Source: an uncultured Mycoplasmatota bacterium
GTDB lineage: Bacteria > Bacillota_I > Bacilli_A > RF39 > UBA660
NCBI GenBank assembly: GCA_900554615.1
Contig: USIB01000079.1
Location: forward strand, 1 to 5,851
DNA: 5,851 nucleotides
Direction: 5' to 3'
Below are positions 4,435-5,851 of the stretch, piece by piece. Position 1 is the stretch's first letter. The number at the start of each line of letters is the position of its first letter. Below the pieces are notes generated by a model that was not told the origin of the DNA, did no database searches, and was given only the letters and a program-made list of their open reading frames with translations. Both the position numbers and the translations under genes were made by a program.

Positions 4435-5694
4435 CTAAATATAATTCTTTCTTTTAATTCTCTTAATATTACTACCATTAGGCATAATAGTTTCTAATAA
4501 TCTTGTACTAATTTTATTCTTACCATAAAAATTAGAATTCTTAATCCTATTAATAACTCTCTCATTATTAGTAAGTTTATAATAAGTTTCAATATATAGT
4601 TTCTTTATAATATTAAAATAATAAGTCATTATATCATCTTTATCTCCAATATAATACATAGAATCATCATAACTAAGTACTTCAAAAATATAAAAGTATA
4701 CTATAGGTATTATAAAATCATAATCACTATTAATATTAATAATTTCATCAGATTCTTTATAATTATTCAAATCATATATAGAATCAAGGGTATACATTAA
4801 TTTATATCTACTTATATTAAGTTCTTCCTTAAGTTCTACATTTCTAATTTTCCCTATTTCCTCTTCCATTAATTTTAAATAAGTCAAATAAAAATTAAGT
4901 TTAGAATAATCTTCTAGAAAAAAACATTTCTTTCTTTTTTTAATATTAGTATTAATCCTCTCACTAATAGTATACTTATACACTTCCTCTTTTAAAAATA
5001 TAGCCCTATCCATTGGAGTATCTATTATTCTCTGTATATCAAAAGTAGGGTCACAATATAAATATATATCTTCAATATTATCAAAGGTATCAATATCAGA
5101 CTTTGAATGTAGTAGTAGATTTTTATATTCTACCTGTGAGAAATTATTATCCATATTCATATACATAATATTAATTAGTAATTTTACTAATTTAATTTTA
5201 TCTATTACTTTTTTATTATCACAACCATATAAGTCATAAGAAGATAAATCAATATATAATCTCTCTAATTCCTCTTCTAGTGTACTTATATCATCATACT
5301 TATCACCATGCACATTAATACCAAGTATTTCTAAAAAACATACATTATTATGTATAATATTATAAGTATCAATAATAAAATCATTATCATAATAACATTC
5401 TACACTCCTAACTAAATTCTTTAGTTCTTTTATAGTAGTAGATTCTTCTAATACAATGTTATTATCTTCATCAATTTCAAAGTATTCATTATAATCATCA
5501 ATAAAACTAGATAATTCTTCACTATAATTAAAATCAAATATTAATTCCTCTAAAGATTCTTTACTTAAATTAAATAAATTAATAATTCTCTTCAAATAAG
5601 TAACTAATGTCTTACTAGGCAATATAGTATCTTTATTATTTTCTTTTAAAGTAATCATTATATCAAGTATTATATATACTAATGGAATATCCAT
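4435..5694 (-). CDS. Unrecognised 419-residue AT-biased protein
   Basis: I do not recognise this protein. It is very rich in Ile, Asn, Asp, Tyr, Leu and Lys, has no Trp, and lacks a signal peptide or clear transmembrane segments. The most hydrophobic stretch, IIPIVYFYIFEVL (328-340), lies between Asp-rich flanks and looks like a buried helix. Residues 25-85 look like helices followed by a possible beta-hairpin (71-83), weakly like a winged-helix fold. A basic region IKKRKK (251-256) and a basic C-terminal tail (391-419, with KRIKRK) could contact nucleic acid; this is inference. The start at 5692-5694 is chosen because AGGAGG (5702-5707) lies 7 nt upstream. An in-frame ATG at 5727 would add 11 residues and place that site inside the gene. 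It follows the tRNA-Pro terminator and precedes the antitoxin by 56 nt, so both could share a transcript. It is probably lineage-specific. Confidence 0.8.
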   Translation of the reverse strand: MDIPLVYIILDIMITLKENNKDTILPSKTLVTYLKRIINLFNLSKESLEELIFDFNYSEELSSFIDDYNEYFEIDEDNNIVLEESTTIKELKNLVRSVECYYDNDFIIDTYNIIHNNVCFLEILGINVHGDKYDDISTLEEELERLYIDLSSYDLYGCDNKKVIDKIKLVKLLINIMYMNMDNNFSQVEYKNLLLHSKSDIDTFDNIEDIYLYCDPTFDIQRIIDTPMDRAIFLKEEVYKYTISERINTNIKKRKKCFFLEDYSKLNFYLTYLKLMEEEIGKIRNVELKEELNISRYKLMYTLDSIYDLNNYKESDEIININSDYDFIIPIVYFYIFEVLSYDDSMYYIGDKDDIMTYYFNIIKKLYIETYYKLTNNERVINRIKNSNFYGKNKISTRLLETIMPNGSNIKRIKRKNYI

Positions 5695-5701
5695 ACAAAC
5701 G

Positions 5702-5707
5702 CCTCCT
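5702..5707 (-). promoter_or_regulatory. Ribosome binding site that fixes the 419-residue start
   Basis: AGGAGG on the minus strand lies 7 nt before the ATG at 5694. It is a full match to the 16S rRNA 3' end and decides against the upstream in-frame ATG at 5727. Confidence 0.85.
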
Positions 5708-5717
5708 GTATAAAAAT

Positions 5718-5746
5718 ATACTATCACATAAAAATAAAAATATCAA
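5718..5746 (-). promoter_or_regulatory. Weak candidate promoter for the 419-residue gene
   Basis: TTGATA (5741-5746, 5 of 6) is spaced 17 nt from TAGTAT (5718-5723, 4 of 6). The -35 box lies directly beyond the T tract of the tRNA terminator, so the gene could be transcribed on its own despite that terminator. The -10 is poor and the region is nearly all A/T. Confidence 0.25.
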
Positions 5747-5747
5747 T

Positions 5748-5784
5748 AAAAAAAAAGAAAATCTCGGGGGGCAAATCCAAGATT
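5748..5784 (-). terminator. Intrinsic terminator of the tRNA-Pro transcript
   Basis: On the minus strand AATCTTGG (5784-5777) pairs with CCGAGATT (5767-5760), seven Watson-Crick pairs plus one G-U, around a 9-nt loop. TTT, a C and then nine T residues follow (5759-5748). It lies about a dozen bases after the encoded CCA of the tRNA and is not followed by a T run on the plus strand, so it acts only leftwards. It ends the tRNA transcript before the 419-residue gene. Confidence 0.85.
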
Positions 5785-5796
5785 CCAAAAGTCAAA

Positions 5797-5851
5797 TGGT
5801 CGGGAAGACAGGATTTGAACCTGCGACCTCTACGTCCCAAGCGTAGCGCTC
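5797..5851 (-). tRNA. tRNA-Pro (anticodon UGG), 3' 55 nt; 5' end outside the window
   Basis: Reading the minus strand from the right edge, the sequence begins at standard position 22 with the D-stem 3' strand GAGC. The anticodon stem CTACG/CGTAG (5846-5842, 5834-5830) encloses the loop CTTGGGA. The anticodon is TGG (5839-5837), followed by G37, which is the usual base in tRNA-Pro. The T arm GCAGG-TTCAAAT-CCTGT, the acceptor strand CTTCCCG, discriminator A and an encoded CCA (5799-5797) follow. The acceptor 5' strand and most of the D arm lie beyond the window. UGG can read all CCN codons by wobble, so this may be the main or only proline tRNA of an AT-rich genome; that last point is inference. 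Confidence 0.96.

Noticed and set aside
5695..5727. Upstream ATG giving a 430-residue protein
   Set aside because: A full AGGAGG site lies 7 nt before the internal ATG at 5694, and no ribosome binding site is seen before 5727.

Overview
This is an AT-rich window in which every supported gene lies on the minus strand. In transcription order (right to left) it reads: the 3' part of a tRNA-Pro(UGG) with its terminator; an unrecognised 419-residue protein; a small Phd/YefM-type antitoxin; a hairpin-rich non-coding stretch; then the str (streptomycin) operon rpsL - rpsG - [unrecognised 126-residue gene] - fusA - tuf, with tuf cut off by the left edge. The low GC, heavy use of Asn/Ile/Lys/Tyr and A/T-ending codons, strong AGGAGG-type ribosome binding sites, and the 13-residue-longer S12 N-terminal region (as in Gram-positives) point to a low-GC Bacillota, possibly a Mollicutes-related or gut Bacilli/RF39-like lineage. 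All Trp codons I checked are TGG, and stops are TAA or TAG. I cannot name the species.

Region 1-3863 is the str operon. A good sigma-A promoter with an extended -10 (3835-3863) feeds an approximately 90-nt leader. The leader can fold into a closed stem with an internal hairpin, and it carries a possible 8-codon reading frame with its own ribosome binding site. rpsL (S12), rpsG (S7), the unknown gene and fusA (EF-G) follow with gaps of 38-40 nt, so they are almost certainly co-transcribed. A 76-nt gap before tuf holds a candidate internal promoter overlapped by a short perfect palindrome. Together these genes supply the small-subunit decoding proteins and the two elongation GTPases.

Region 3864-4120 has no gene. 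It holds an intrinsic-terminator-like hairpin behind the antitoxin gene, followed by three back-to-back inverted repeats with overlapping alternative pairings just upstream of the rpsL promoter.

Region 4121-5851 is accessory-looking. It has an antitoxin with no recognisable toxin beside it, a large AT-biased protein of unknown function, and a tRNA-Pro gene with a clear terminator. The points most worth a second look are the unknown gene embedded between rpsG and fusA, the rpsL leader and hairpin cluster, the Pro-to-Ile change in S12 at a streptomycin-linked site, and the orphan antitoxin. No undescribed system is demonstrated here; these are candidates.
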